64,000 nucleotides of DNA from Petunia secreta (GCA_029990175.1 JARKIP010000005.1:31195501-31259500); one strand, 5' to 3'; shown: positions 48,301 through 57,579, counted from the stretch's first letter. Made by a program: numbers and translations. The notes: generated by a model from the sequence alone, not told the origin.

Positions 48301-49144
48301 ATTTGATTCCTTAGGCAACCACTTGTTTGAGAATTTGAGTGAGGTGGATGGTTCTTTGAGTGACCCTACTATTGCTAGTTGGGGTTATGATGAAGAAGAA
48401 TCTATCATCAATGCCTTCCTTGAGAGCTTGTCTTTTGAGAAGGGTTGCTTAGGTGATGAAATTGGAGGTGAAAGGGAATCCCTTGGTGTGAGTAAGTATG
48501 CTCTAAAGAAGGGGAGTGGAGTACTTGATGTTACTTGCATGTTGGGTTACTTGACTAACTCCACTCCACACGTTGATCACACCTCAAGGATAGATTGGTA
48601 TGTTGATCTTGAACTCAAGGTTCAAGGGGATTTTGATAGCTTGATCTTGCATTTTTCATATCCCCATGGCTTATTTGATCACTATTGTGTTAGGTGCATG
48701 ATGATCTTTAACCAAGTACTTATTGTTCTCGTTGGAGACTTGATATTTGTGCTTTTAATCGATGCTTGGTTATATCACAGGAGTGTGTTTTCCACACTTC
48801 TTGCACTAACCTACTTTCAAAGTAGGAGTTCTTGTGTTTGCTTGTCGTTGCTTGTAGGTTCTAAGCTCCATGTTAAGGCAAGGGAGATCTTGGAAGAAAC
48901 CTATGTCAAGGTGACGATCAAGAGTTACAAGGGAGGAGAGCATTGGGCACCTCGAGGAGATGATGCCAAGGACGTGAACGCATTGATTTCGAGGACGAAA
49001 TCTTCTCAAGAAGGGGAGGATGATGAGACCCAAATCGTGCCAAGACACTTTCCGACATGTGCCAAGCTTGGAAGATACAAAGGACTTGAAGTGAAGGGCT
49101 TTGGAAGTGTTCCGGATGGTTTCATCATTAGGCTCCACGCCTAA
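45338..49144 (+). CDS. L fusion protein: Gag, zinc knuckle, PR, unknown domain, integrase stub
   Basis: 1268 residues in one frame; start MANDGDDPM at 45338 after AGGTACC. Gag coiled coil ~15-45, two LGNPQ motifs ~84-100, RG-rich ~155-165, Gag core with WW ~254, zinc knuckle C436, C439, H444, C449, acidic linker, PR with DSG at 536-538 and GRPW. Homology to the gag-pol elements stops near residue 665. About 500 residues of the unknown protein follow (YDTPPTFD, EPPW, GSGVLDVTC, DAWLYHRSVFSTLLALTY). Then KLHVKAREILEETYVK resembles the integrase C-terminal helix of E3 (ELHAKARKALEEAYEK), followed by ISRTKSSQEGEDD over the PPT and ~40 residues in the LTR. RT, RNase H and the IN core are absent. 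Confidence 0.92.
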   Translation: MANDGDDPMRHFMATIMAKLEDISLRLETVERNQVETGERRTPSVQIESGEGTSHSTPMTPGHFVELNKRYEQSKVEALRERGLGNPQHESNPLNLGNPQGNAPLRRPVRFVPPLEQVVEAQEEEEAEYGDEAYGYDAHYQPRRQMNWGRNVDRGRGRGRGPPMRFDGRNARREYVAHDDHYGGQPEPNYGVRDNNNNLNSVKLNLPSFKGACDPEAYMEWVLLIERVFDTNEMTDEKKGTYAISSFESYASTWWESIKRTRRRAGVHVNVTWNELKALMNTKYVTPRYRQEQLKKLYDLKQGVKTVHEYYDEFEKTRLALDMETEDEEQAMIRFKNGLSYGIASQLRLHSYPSLQDLLEAAIEAEQWLKGEKSTRYKSSTPTPVNQPREWKTPNVSFPSANASKEVKKPYEKTTPPLEGTSKTRLSNPISTSTQCYKCKGYGHIAKECSTKRNMVVVGNLVYEQESESENGEVEVDEEVDCEEAVEEDDGPQMFLVVRRSLSTIVMEEEVENDQRENLFHARCRVMGQVCSMVVDSGSCTNIVSQTLVSQLKLPTLKHPKPYRLQWLSECGELKVVKQALIEFNIGSYKDKIMFDVVPMQACHLLFGRPWQHDRCVVHDGRTNSYTVKQDGRKYVLRPLTPRQVREDYKRMKELREVAKAKSPIELEPEANNLIVLPMHDENESHSTSNEREKIERSEGVTGDNPREEKGEALRSDVRGLSPQTTLDHEVKLREMRGEEGKIESESTHYSNLSLSSISSCESSCVGTLKDKSLEPQCELHEGEVAYDTSNLVSDQGSTTNVSVASPFHEPTSYLSCNDSTLVGACDASSEYATSEESSCQLVCACETLVGRDFMPHHDVSSLFIEPFPSVDLIVDHDCDLCYDTPPTFDIGKDEVVDHSLIDMLLFGGPMCCGKDGLDLEESKLHELDKVVYDDSSSEPSLDNLSMLNHDIEMHAFIFPLCDDNLIRGSDLYRARVGGQMEPPWCEGFDSLGNHLFENLSEVDGSLSDPTIASWGYDEEESIINAFLESLSFEKGCLGDEIGGERESLGVSKYALKKGSGVLDVTCMLGYLTNSTPHVDHTSRIDWYVDLELKVQGDFDSLILHFSYPHGLFDHYCVRCMMIFNQVLIVLVGDLIFVLLIDAWLYHRSVFSTLLALTYFQSRSSCVCLSLLVGSKLHVKAREILEETYVKVTIKSYKGGEHWAPRGDDAKDVNALISRTKSSQEGEDDETQIVPRHFPTCAKLGRYKGLEVKGFGSVPDGFIIRLHA
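48985..49020 (+). other. L hairpin and polypurine tract
   Basis: GATTTCG-AGGA-CGAAATC at 48985-49002; AGAAGGGGAGGA at 49009-49020, inside the reading frame. Confidence 0.88.
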
Positions 49145-49837
49145 GGAGAAGGAAGGAGGCCCAGCATAGCTAGGCGCCCCGCCTAGCCCAGGCGCCCCGC
49201 CTAGGAAGCTCACTGCCTAAGAATGGAAGGCACCTAGGCGCCCCACCTAGCCAGGCGCCCCGCCTGACTGAAGGCCAAGCCAGGCGCCCAGCCTAGCCAG
49301 GCGCCCAGCCTAGCTGAAGGCCAAGCCAGGCGCCCCGCCTAGCTCCAGGCGCCCAGCCTAGCTTCAGCATGATCCAGGCGCCCCTCCCAGCCCCAGGCGC
49401 CCCTCCTAGCTGCTGAACTTATAGTTCTTTTACTATTTTGCCCTGCGTGGCTTATTTGTTGAACCTTATTAAGTAAGGGTAGTTAAGTCTTATGTAAGCT
49501 TGGGAAAACACTATAAATATCCAAGCCTAGCTTATTTTACACTTAGTTTATGTTGAATGATGAATTGAATATTGTAAAGAGTGGATTCTCTTTGGGTTTA
49601 TGAAAACCAACCTTAGTTGGGACTTGTTACTTCTAGTGGATTCTAGTTGCCTAACAACCCCGCCCCGATCATTCTATTTGCGAGCTCCAGGTGTGGCTCG
49701 AGGGTAGTTGCATAGCGTAGGTGTTCTTGTCCTTCTTCCGGGGTGTAACGGAACAAGTTCTCCGTTGCTACTTGGGATTAGAGATCGAGTTACGTCTCGT
49801 TCTTTATCTTTTACTTTTCCGCGTTTGATTCTCATCA
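49021..49837 (+). repeat. L 3' LTR (817 bp)
   Basis: TGATGAGACCC...GATTCTCATCA. Array 49170-49410 with one 18-bp unit more than the 5' LTR; TATA box CTATAAATAT at 49511-49520. Followed by ACTAG. Confidence 0.95.
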
Positions 49838-50224
49838 ACTAGTCTCGTCACGCTTAAAATACGACGACTAGCCAAATATGACGGCTAGTCTCATTACGCT
49901 TAAAATATGACGACTAGCCAAATATGACGGCTAGCCATGTCAGGCTTAAAATTTGACGACTAGCCTCATCAAACTTAAACTATGACGACTAGCCACATCA
50001 GGCTTAAAATATGACGACAAGCCTCGTCAGGCTTAAAATATGACGACAAGCCACATCAGGCTTAAAATATGACAACTCGCCACGTTAGACTTAAAATACG
50101 ATGACTAGCCACGTAAGGCTTAAAATATGACGACGAGCCTTGTGAGGCTTAGAATATGACGAGTAGCCACGTCAGGCTTAAAATATGACGACGAGCCTTG
50201 TTAAGCTTAGAATATGACGACTAG
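49838..50224 (+). repeat. 29-bp satellite array, right block
   Basis: About 13 units of the same satellite as 36930-37505, continuing after L. Ends at GACGACTAG where H begins. Confidence 0.92.
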
Positions 50225-50971
50225 TGATGCAGCCCGAACACGTGCTGATCAAGTGTTCGATCCACCGAGGAGACCGATGACAAGAAGCCAAGCCAAGCTA
50301 CTGCACGATATGCACGTTCACTTAGCCTGGCCGAAGGAAAATAATTGCTCCAAAGCTGAGTGGCCGAGCTCAAGAATCGAAGGCATTATCTTCAGATTTG
50401 AGCCCGAAGGCAAAGTGACCGAGGACAATGAGCTCGAGGAGAATTGAGCGTCTGAAGAGAACGAATGTGTTCGAGCAGACAATCGAGAACCGAAGCCAAG
50501 GCTTACCAAAGTCAAGTCTGCCGAACACATTTTAACTCAGCCCTGCGTGGCTTATTTCTATTGGTCGCCTGTGACCCTTTTACTAGTTTAGCCTTAGTAT
50601 TCCTATATAAACCTTGTTTACTTTCATTGCAAGTACCTAGTTTTTGAACATTGATGAATTAATGAAAGTGCCGAGCACCTTTCTTTTGTCTCCGTCGTGA
50701 CCAAAACCCTGTGAGGGATTTTATGGATTTGTGGCTTTCGGTTAATCCGATTCAACATTCCTCTTTGATCATTCAGTTTGCAAGAGGCAATGTTCTCTTG
50801 AGGATTGTTGCATAGTTTAGGTGATTCTTGTGTCCCTTTTGATCGAGCTTTGAGACAGGTTCCTCACTGTTCTTTCGAAAGAAGCAAGTTTTGTCTTGCT
50901 TCTATCTTTTATCTTTCTTGTTTGTCTTCCGCGTTTGTGCTTAGCAACTCCTTCGGGTTTGCATGGCACCA
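50225..50971 (+). repeat. H 5' LTR (747 bp)
   Basis: TGATGCAGCCCG...GGCACCA. TATA box CCTATATAAACC at 50602-50613. No GC-rich palindrome array, unlike most others. The early U3 can encode RPMTRSQAK followed by HVHLAWP, the same kind of polyprotein tail as in E3 and D. Confidence 0.88.
50602..50613 (+). promoter_or_regulatory. H LTR TATA box
   Basis: CCTATATAAACC in mid LTR, the typical position. Confidence 0.7.
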
Positions 50972-50974
50972 TCT

Positions 50975-50986
50975 TGGTATCAGAGC
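50975..50986 (+). other. H primer binding site (initiator tRNA-Met)
   Basis: TGGTATCAGAGC, 3 bases (TCT) after the LTR. Confidence 0.92.
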
Positions 50987-51337
50987 ACGGTTTGGGCTTG
51001 TTTCTACAACCCCAAATCCTGTTCAAGTATCTTTATTTTCGTGCATTGTGTCTTTGTTTTCCGTTTCGTGTTCTTGATTTGGTTTTGTTACTGTTGGTGT
51101 TGTTATTTTACAAAAAAAAAAAAAAAAAAAAAAGTGTTAAGAGAAAATTCAAAAATTGTGTTTGATTGTTGGTTGTTTGGGAAAAACAACTATTGATTCT
51201 TGTTCACCATTGGTTCCTGATTCCAACAAGTACCCGACGTACTGAGTGGACCCGAGTGCCACCCATCAAAGGTAAGGGAGTGTGTGAGGTGATTTCTAAC
51301 CCTAACATTTGTTTGATCTTTGACTTGTGCAGGTACC
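50987..51337 (+). other. H leader
   Basis: No gene; much shorter (351 bp) than in the other elements. A pure A run at about 51112-51133. Ends TTGTGCAGGTACC before the ATG. Confidence 0.72.
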
Positions 51338-51790
51338 ATGGCTGGAAATGATGGCAAAAGCATTGAGAAGCCCGAAGTGTCGTTAGCCGATCTCATGGCT
51401 GCGATACAAGGCGTTAGTGCCGAAATAAGAGGAGTAACTGCTCGAGTAACTCTCCTCGAGCAGGGAAGCGCATCCGTGGCCATGAATGGGTCCGGCGTTG
51501 GAACGAGCCAATCCACTCCGATGAAACCTGAGCTGTATGCTGAGCTTGTACGACAACATCAATTGACAAGTGAAGCAATTCGAAGAGAACTTAACTTGGG
51601 CAACCCCCAAGCTGCTTATCAAAACTTGGGCAATCCCCAAGCTTCTTATCAAAACTTGGGCATTCCCCGAGGAGAAAGAATACCACCTCCAAAGGCCCAA
51701 AGAGATCTTGGAGCCGTTGCCGAGGAGGTTGATGAAGAGGAATTTCCCGAGGACGAATATGAGCGTGAGCTGCCATTCGCTCAACGAAGG
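51338..51790 (+). pseudogene. gag: H gag, N-terminal part, cut by I
   Basis: Start MAGNDGKS at 51338. Coiled coil (about residues 20-50), then three LGNPQ/LGIPR repeats at about 88-120 and an acidic stretch. Interrupted at codon 151 by I; the frame resumes correctly at 57580 after the duplicated GAAGG. Confidence 0.9.
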
Positions 51791-52616
51791 TGATGCAACC
51801 CAAAATACGCGGAAGCTAAACACGATACAAATATGCGGAAGCGATAAAAGCAAGATACGAGATATCTAGGATATCGAGAAATTAGAGACTAGGAAGGCAA
51901 GAAATAGAAGAAAGAATCGAATTCAATTCACTAACGTTAATTGAATTCAAAAGGGAGAAGGGAAACTCGAACCTTACAATGGAATCAAACTAGGTGTCGA
52001 TCTCCATAGGTTCCAAGTCGAGACATACACGAGCCACGGGCTCAAACAAGAAGGGCTCGGCCTCTTCAATGTTCTCTCTCAATTCTATCTTCTAAACAAT
52101 GGCTAACTAATGAAATGAAGAGCAAATGTGCTACTTATACATTTACAATGCTAAATGGACAAAAATGGCCCCTGAAGCTGATTCTGGTCCGTTGCTCAAC
52201 TCCAAGTCATCGCGATCGCGCAAGGAGTCACGCGATCGCGCAGGCAACATTCCCAGTCATCGCGATCGCGCCACGGGCTCGCGATCGCGCAAGTCTTCAG
52301 CATCCTCAGCTCATCCTCAGCTCGCCTTCGCGTTCAGTTGGGCGCCATCGCGCAGGGTATTCAGGAACTCTTCGCGATCGCGCAGACATGGACGCGATCG
52401 CGAAGAACACTTGTTCTTCCTCAGGCAGTGAGCTCCCAGATTGCTCCCCTGTTTTGCCCTGTTTTGGGCTGCCCAGTTTCCTGCCCTGTTTTCCTCCGTC
52501 CTCGGCGCTCCAATGCATGATCTTCCAAGACGTCCCCGGAGGCCTTGACTCGTATCCGTTGTGCACTCGAGCTTGGCTTTTGATGGTTGTCGTTTAGGCC
52601 ATTTTATATTGCATCA
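51791..52616 (-). repeat. I 3' LTR (826 bp)
   Basis: TGATGCAACCC...TTGCATCA on the plus strand. GCGATCGCG palindromes at 52208-52402; the TATA region (minus, TGTATAAGTAG) near 52131-52141 is weaker than in K. Confidence 0.94.
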
Positions 52617-52652
52617 TCCTCCCCTTCTTGAAAGGATTTCGTCCTCGAAATC
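52617..52652 (-). other. I polypurine tract and hairpin
   Basis: Minus strand AAGAAGGGGAGGA next to the LTR; hairpin GATTTCG-AGGA-CGAAATC at 52635-52652. Confidence 0.88.
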
Positions 52653-52701
52653 GAACCATCAAAACCTACAGTCAAAACAAGCACAACCAAAACGTCCTAC
52701 T

Positions 52702-55644
52702 TCACAAGTAGGTTAGCTTAACAAGGATAAGTGCAAGTGGTGTGGAAAACACACTCTTGTGATAGAGCCAAGTATCAATACCAATTAAAAAGCGTATGTC
52801 CCCAAAGGAGACAACATAGTCTTGGCTCGACAAGAACAAGCACTCATTTTCCAAACAAGCAAAGAGATCAAGGTTATGCAATATGTAGCATTCAAATGTT
52901 CTATGACCCCTAAGCTTACTATCAACACACCAAGCCTTCAAACCAAGTTTATCACAAAGGGACACATCGGCTTTGGCATGCTCGACACTCAAGGTGTGCT
53001 CAACATATGGGATGGAGTAAGTAAGATAGTTCAAGCGACAACTAACATCAAATACTCCACTCCCCTTCTTACGAGCATTATTACACACACCAAGAGGTAC
53101 CTCCTCACCTCCAAATACTCCTCCAAGACAACCCTCGCCACTAGACAAACTCCCAAGGGAGGCCTCATACAACGGATTATCTATAGAGTTAGGCATTCCA
53201 ATCCATGGAGGTCCAAACTCACAACCTACTCTAGTTTGGTACAATTCACCATTTTCATTGAAGTTGCCCTCATACAAAGGATTAGTATAGGCACACTTCT
53301 CAAGCTCGCTAGCAAGCAAAGGTGAACTTCTCAAACTAGAGATCACACCTACACTTGAGGAGTCATCGAACACAAGTCGATCTATCTCATTCTCAAGAGA
53401 CTCCTCAAGGTTACAAACTTCCTCACTACGACACAAGATACCACCGCTAGCAAATAAGCAATCAAAGGAAAGAATAGGATAATCATGCAATTCATCTTCT
53501 CCTTTATCAAACATGGGTGGAGTGTCATAACAAGGGTCACAAACAAGGTCAACTTCAATATTGTCACTAAAGAGAGGTTCAATGAAAACCGAGCTCACAT
53601 CATGATGTGGCTTTTCAACCCTCTCAACTAGTGGCTCATTTGCACACACAAGTTGACCCAAAAGCTCTACACTAGTTGCAAACACATTGTAATCATACAT
53701 ATCATCAACTAGTGTGGAGTTATCACACTCACTAACACAAGACAAGGAAGTAATAGGCTCATGGGAAGAAGAACTAGCACTTACACTTGAGTTGCATCCG
53801 GGCTCACTCAATGTACTTGAAGCGTCATGGCTAGCTTCTCCTCCTCGTAGCTCACATTTGGCATCTCCTTCACCTTGTCTTTCAATCCCGGAACATGGTT
53901 GAGGCTCCATCGGTTTGCCTCCAAGAATCCCTACACAAGAATTCAAACACATAGAAGAAAAAGATAAAGGGTTAAGGTTAGAATAAGGGGTGCCCTCACT
54001 CTCAATTTTTCTTTTTCCCTCTTTCTTTTCCCTCATTTTTTTTCCAAGGTCGGGTGTAGATTCGGGTGGTGACAACCCACTCACATCACTCAACACAACC
54101 TCTCCTTTTTCCACTCGAGAGTTGTCACCGGTCGCTCCCTTACTCCTCTCAATCTTTTGTCTCTCAAATTCGGGTGAGTTGGGACGAGGCCCAAGAATAC
54201 CCATAGCCGGAGTAGGTGGACTTTTTACATCAACCCGGAATCTAGGACTTGGAGACTCATTGCTTGAGGTCTCCTTCTTCTTTGTTGGTGAACCACTTGG
54301 TTTTGCAACTTGTGGTTGGTTCACCTTGTTGAATTTTATCAACCCTTCACTTGAACTAGTCCCACCACTTCTTGTAATTGTAGGACTCCTTGATTGCACA
54401 CTTTTGCCTATGGAATGAAGATCTCGCTCCTTGCTCCTTTGCATTGCCAACGAAGGTGTACTAGTAGGCACTCGGTTCCTCGCCCGGTAAGGCACAAAGT
54501 CATAGACTCTTTGCCCTACGCCCACAAGATACACACCCTTCACCACACTATATTGCACCCTCTTCCCCTCCAACCACGGCTCACCCATCCACACATCAAC
54601 ATGACGCATGGGATACACATCACACCAAACATAGCATTGATAACCTCTATGAGATAAGAGTACCCGAGCCTCCTTAGAAACCCACACTCCATCATACTCA
54701 TAAGGATGCTCTAGCTTATGGCATGGTATCCTAAGCCTATCAACCAAAGAGGTGCTAATACAATTGGCATCGGTACCACCAATCTTGAGCAAGTATCCTC
54801 CAATACCATCTACCTCAACAACGAACCTACATCTACCCAAGTCTTGCACATTGGCACCCAAATGAGAATTTGGACGCCCACAAGTGTCAACACCAACAAC
54901 TTGGGTCTTCCTTATCCCTCCACTAGTGGTAACTCCACTAGAACAATCTCCACTTCCCGTCACTCTCCCAACATTAGAAATGTTGTTGGAAGTCGAGGAA
55001 GGAGCCTTGCCATGGAACCCATAAGTGCCTCTCGCCTTGGTTCCATAGCCCATAGCACTACTCCTACTACAACCATTCACGCCCCTCACGGCATACATCC
55101 CCTTTGTAGCAAAAGCAACACCATTTCTCAAACCATCCTCCACATGGGAATTAGAAGCATTAGGTCGCTTAGCGTACCTAGAAGGCGCAAGCTTCTTCTT
55201 CCCCATGGAACAACCACCACCACCTCCCATACTAATGGAAGGTCCTCCACTACTCCCTTGTACTCCATTAGCAACACCAAGAGAAGATGCATAAGAACAA
55301 TTCATATACTCAACATCATCCCTATCTATGTCACTATCATGCTCTATTTCATCACAAGAAGAGTAAGTAGGATCAATGTACCTTGAAGCGTCACCATCTT
55401 CGATTTCTTGACTAGAGGCATAGGCATCATCACAATCTTCATCACGAGCCTCATAGTCTTCATCATTCTCACGATCATCATTGTGAACCGCTTCATCAAC
55501 ATAGGAGTCATGGTTTCCATCATCATAGTAATGGCCTTCATCACCCTCATAGGAACCATAGTCTCCATCATCACCATACGAGTCATAGCAACTCGCATCA
55601 TCGCCACATGAGCCATAATCCCCACATTCATCATTATCCGACAT
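52702..55644 (-). CDS. I unknown protein: acidic domain, protease-like domain, long unknown C-terminus
   Basis: 980 residues; start MSDNDECGD at 55644 (the frame opens 75 bases earlier, but only this Met matches K and E4). Residues 1-115: Asp/Tyr/Gly-rich repeats. 130-245: Gly/Ser-rich with GGGGGCSMGKKK and basic patches. ~271-385: PR-like fold segment, with IGGTDANC where a retropepsin has DSG, and GEPWL near its end. ~390-600: Ser/Pro/Lys-rich, PPTPAMGILGPRPNSPEF. ~600-980: VDDMYDYNVFATS, YDTPPMFD, acidic and Cys-bearing blocks, GSGVFDVSC, hydrophobic end DTWLYHKSVFST. No zinc knuckle, RT, RNase H or IN. Function unknown; position suggests a Gag-like or accessory role. Confidence 0.88.
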   Translation of the reverse strand: MSDNDECGDYGSCGDDASCYDSYGDDGDYGSYEGDEGHYYDDGNHDSYVDEAVHNDDRENDEDYEARDEDCDDAYASSQEIEDGDASRYIDPTYSSCDEIEHDSDIDRDDVEYMNCSYASSLGVANGVQGSSGGPSISMGGGGGCSMGKKKLAPSRYAKRPNASNSHVEDGLRNGVAFATKGMYAVRGVNGCSRSSAMGYGTKARGTYGFHGKAPSSTSNNISNVGRVTGSGDCSSGVTTSGGIRKTQVVGVDTCGRPNSHLGANVQDLGRCRFVVEVDGIGGYLLKIGGTDANCISTSLVDRLRIPCHKLEHPYEYDGVWVSKEARVLLSHRGYQCYVWCDVYPMRHVDVWMGEPWLEGKRVQYSVVKGVYLVGVGQRVYDFVPYRARNRVPTSTPSLAMQRSKERDLHSIGKSVQSRSPTITRSGGTSSSEGLIKFNKVNQPQVAKPSGSPTKKKETSSNESPSPRFRVDVKSPPTPAMGILGPRPNSPEFERQKIERSKGATGDNSRVEKGEVVLSDVSGLSPPESTPDLGKKMREKKEGKRKIESEGTPYSNLNPLSFSSMCLNSCVGILGGKPMEPQPCSGIERQGEGDAKCELRGGEASHDASSTLSEPGCNSSVSASSSSHEPITSLSCVSECDNSTLVDDMYDYNVFATSVELLGQLVCANEPLVERVEKPHHDVSSVFIEPLFSDNIEVDLVCDPCYDTPPMFDKGEDELHDYPILSFDCLFASGGILCRSEEVCNLEESLENEIDRLVFDDSSSVGVISSLRSSPLLASELEKCAYTNPLYEGNFNENGELYQTRVGCEFGPPWIGMPNSIDNPLYEASLGSLSSGEGCLGGVFGGEEVPLGVCNNARKKGSGVFDVSCRLNYLTYSIPYVEHTLSVEHAKADVSLCDKLGLKAWCVDSKLRGHRTFECYILHNLDLFACLENECLFLSSQDYVVSFGDIRFLIGIDTWLYHKSVFSTPLALILVKLTYL

Positions 55645-56734
55645 TGTTGCAATCACCAAAGAACAAAACCTCCCGAAAGTCACTCCCTCACGTGTATCAC
55701 TCAATATATGTACACTCAAGAGCGAGGCCTTATCAACTTGGGAACCAAGGTAATCACAACTAGCATGTCCAAGTTAAAGTTCGGAGTGGAATTAATGAGA
55801 CTCGATGTACGGACGGCTATTTAAAGTGCGCACTTGAGGCCAAAAGGAGTTCTACGACTCTTCTTTGAGTTCTAATCTCCTCTACGCACGAATACCTAAT
55901 ACGCTAAAGGATTAGTGTCTTTCAAGTAGGCCAATTACCTTCAAAACACTAACCAAGAGGTACGGTAGAAAACGGGACACAAAAGATTCGACTCGAATCG
56001 GCACCAAACGGATTTGGAATCGGATGAAAATTTGTTTGTGATCTACAAACTCATCATATTTAATGTTCCAATTGGAGTCATGATGTTTGGAAACTGTTCG
56101 GAAGCCGTTGCGAACATTCTGTCCCAAAACTGGAATTCTGAAAATTTTTTTGTTCTTCGCTATCGCGACCAGACGCGCGCGATCGCGAAGGGTTAATTTT
56201 TCAAAAAATAATTTTGTTCTTCGCTATCGCGAAATTGCTCTTCGCGATCGCGAAGGGTTAATTTCTGCGATTTCACAGCAGCTCAAAAACGGGTTTTTTG
56301 GCGATTTTGGCCAAAACTTTGGCTCGATTTCAACCCGAAACTCAAAACCAACGATACCCAAAGGTGTATACAACTATAACAACCAATCCCCAATAGTTTT
56401 CAACTCCAAACAAACAACAACAAGCTTCGATTCAAGATTGAAGCGTTTTCAAGAAATTTTCAAACTTTTGGATTTTGATTTTCGAGTTTTTGAATCGCAA
56501 CACCAAAACACGAGATATGGGTATCAAAACGACGGGAATACAACAAGGAACAATCCCCACTACTTTTAAACACTCGGGGACTTGTTTCCAATCCGCTCGA
56601 CCAAATTTTGCTCAAGTTTTCAAGTTTTTCTATTTTTTTGTTTTCTTCAAATTTCAACAACAAATAACAACACAATAACGATACTAACACGTTGAACAAG
56701 GAACGGGGGTTTGTAAGAACATAACCCGAGCCTT
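55645..56734 (-). other. I leader with GCGATCGCG palindromes
   Basis: No gene. Palindromes at 56154-56255; nearly the same as K's leader in reverse. Confidence 0.72.
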
Positions 56735-56746
56735 GCTCTGATACCA
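56735..56746 (-). other. I primer binding site (initiator tRNA-Met)
   Basis: Minus strand TGGTATCAGAGC, 2 bases from the LTR at 56749. Confidence 0.93.
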
Positions 56747-56748
56747 AC

Positions 56749-57574
56749 TGATGCAACCCAAAATACGCGGAAGCTAAACACGATACAAATATGCGGAAGC
56801 GATAAAAGCAAGATACGAGATATCTAGGATATCGAGAAATTAGAGACTAGGAAGGCAAGAAATAGAAGAAAGAATCGAATTCAATTCACTAACGTTAATT
56901 GAATTCAAAAGGGAGAAGGGAAACTCGAACCTTACAATGGAATCAAACTAGGTGTCGATCTCCATAGGTTCCAAGTCGAGACATACACGAGCCACGGGCT
57001 CAAACAAGAAGGGCTCGGCCTCTTCAATGTTCTCTCTCAATTCTATCTTCTAAACAATGGCTAACTAATGAAATGAAGAGCAAATGTGCTACTTATACAT
57101 TTACAATGCTAAATGGACAAAAATGGCCCCTGAAGCTGATTCTGGTCCGTTGCTCAACTCCAAGTCATCGCGATCGCGCAAGGAGTCACGCGATCGCGCA
57201 GGCAACATTCCCAGTCATCGCGATCGCGCCACGGGCTCGCGATCGCGCAAGTCTTCAGCATCCTCAGCTCATCCTCAGCTCGCCTTCGCGTTCAGTTGGG
57301 CGCCATCGCGCAGGGTATTCAGGAACTCTTCGCGATCGCGCAGACATGGACGCGATCGCGAAGAACACTTGTTCTTCCTCAGGCAGTGAGCTCCCAGATT
57401 GCTCCCCTGTTTTGCCCTGTTTTGGGCTGCCCAGTTTCCTGCCCTGTTTTCCTCCGTCCTCGGCGCTCCAATGCATGATCTTCCAAGACGTCCCCGGAGG
57501 CCTTGACTCGTATCCGTTGTGCACTCGAGCTTGGCTTTTGATGGTTGTCGTTTAGGCCATTTTATATTGCATCA
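56749..57574 (-). repeat. I 5' LTR (826 bp)
   Basis: Matches the 3' LTR. Array 57166-57360; TATA-like element near 57089-57099. Confidence 0.94.
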
Positions 57575-57579
57575 GAAGG

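Larger units (their letters stand above)
37506..49837 (+). mobile_element. L: non-autonomous LTR retrotransposon with Gag, PR and unknown domain
   Basis: Inserted in the satellite with TSD ACTAG at 37501-37505 and 49838-49842. 5' LTR split by K (37506-37764 and 43557-44096, 799 bp), primer site, leader, one intact long ORF, hairpin, PPT and 3' LTR 49021-49837 (817 bp). The 18-bp LTR difference is one palindrome unit. The only element here with an intact Gag frame joined to the unknown domain. Confidence 0.95.
51791..57574 (-). mobile_element. I: intact-ORF non-autonomous LTR retrotransposon in H gag
   Basis: 5784 bp, TSD GAAGG at 51786-51790 and 57575-57579, two 826-bp LTRs with no difference seen. 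Primer site, leader and a single 980-residue ORF without RT or IN. LTR, leader and protein are closely related to K. Identical LTRs plus an open frame suggest recent activity. Confidence 0.96.

Noticed and set aside
51112..51133. Poly-A run that might mark a processed pseudogene or polyadenylated insertion.
   Set aside because: Located in the H leader soon after the primer site, where other elements here also have A/T runs; no flanking duplication.
52115..52597. 160-codon plus-strand frame in the I LTR, repeated at 57073-57555.
   Set aside because: Antisense to the element, present only because the LTR is duplicated, and built largely from the CGCGATCGCG array; no sign of coding.
52702..55644. 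The acidic 980-residue protein as a captured or resident host gene.
   Set aside because: It lies between primer site and PPT of an element with LTRs and TSD, and relatives occur in at least five other elements here; an ancient host origin cannot be excluded.
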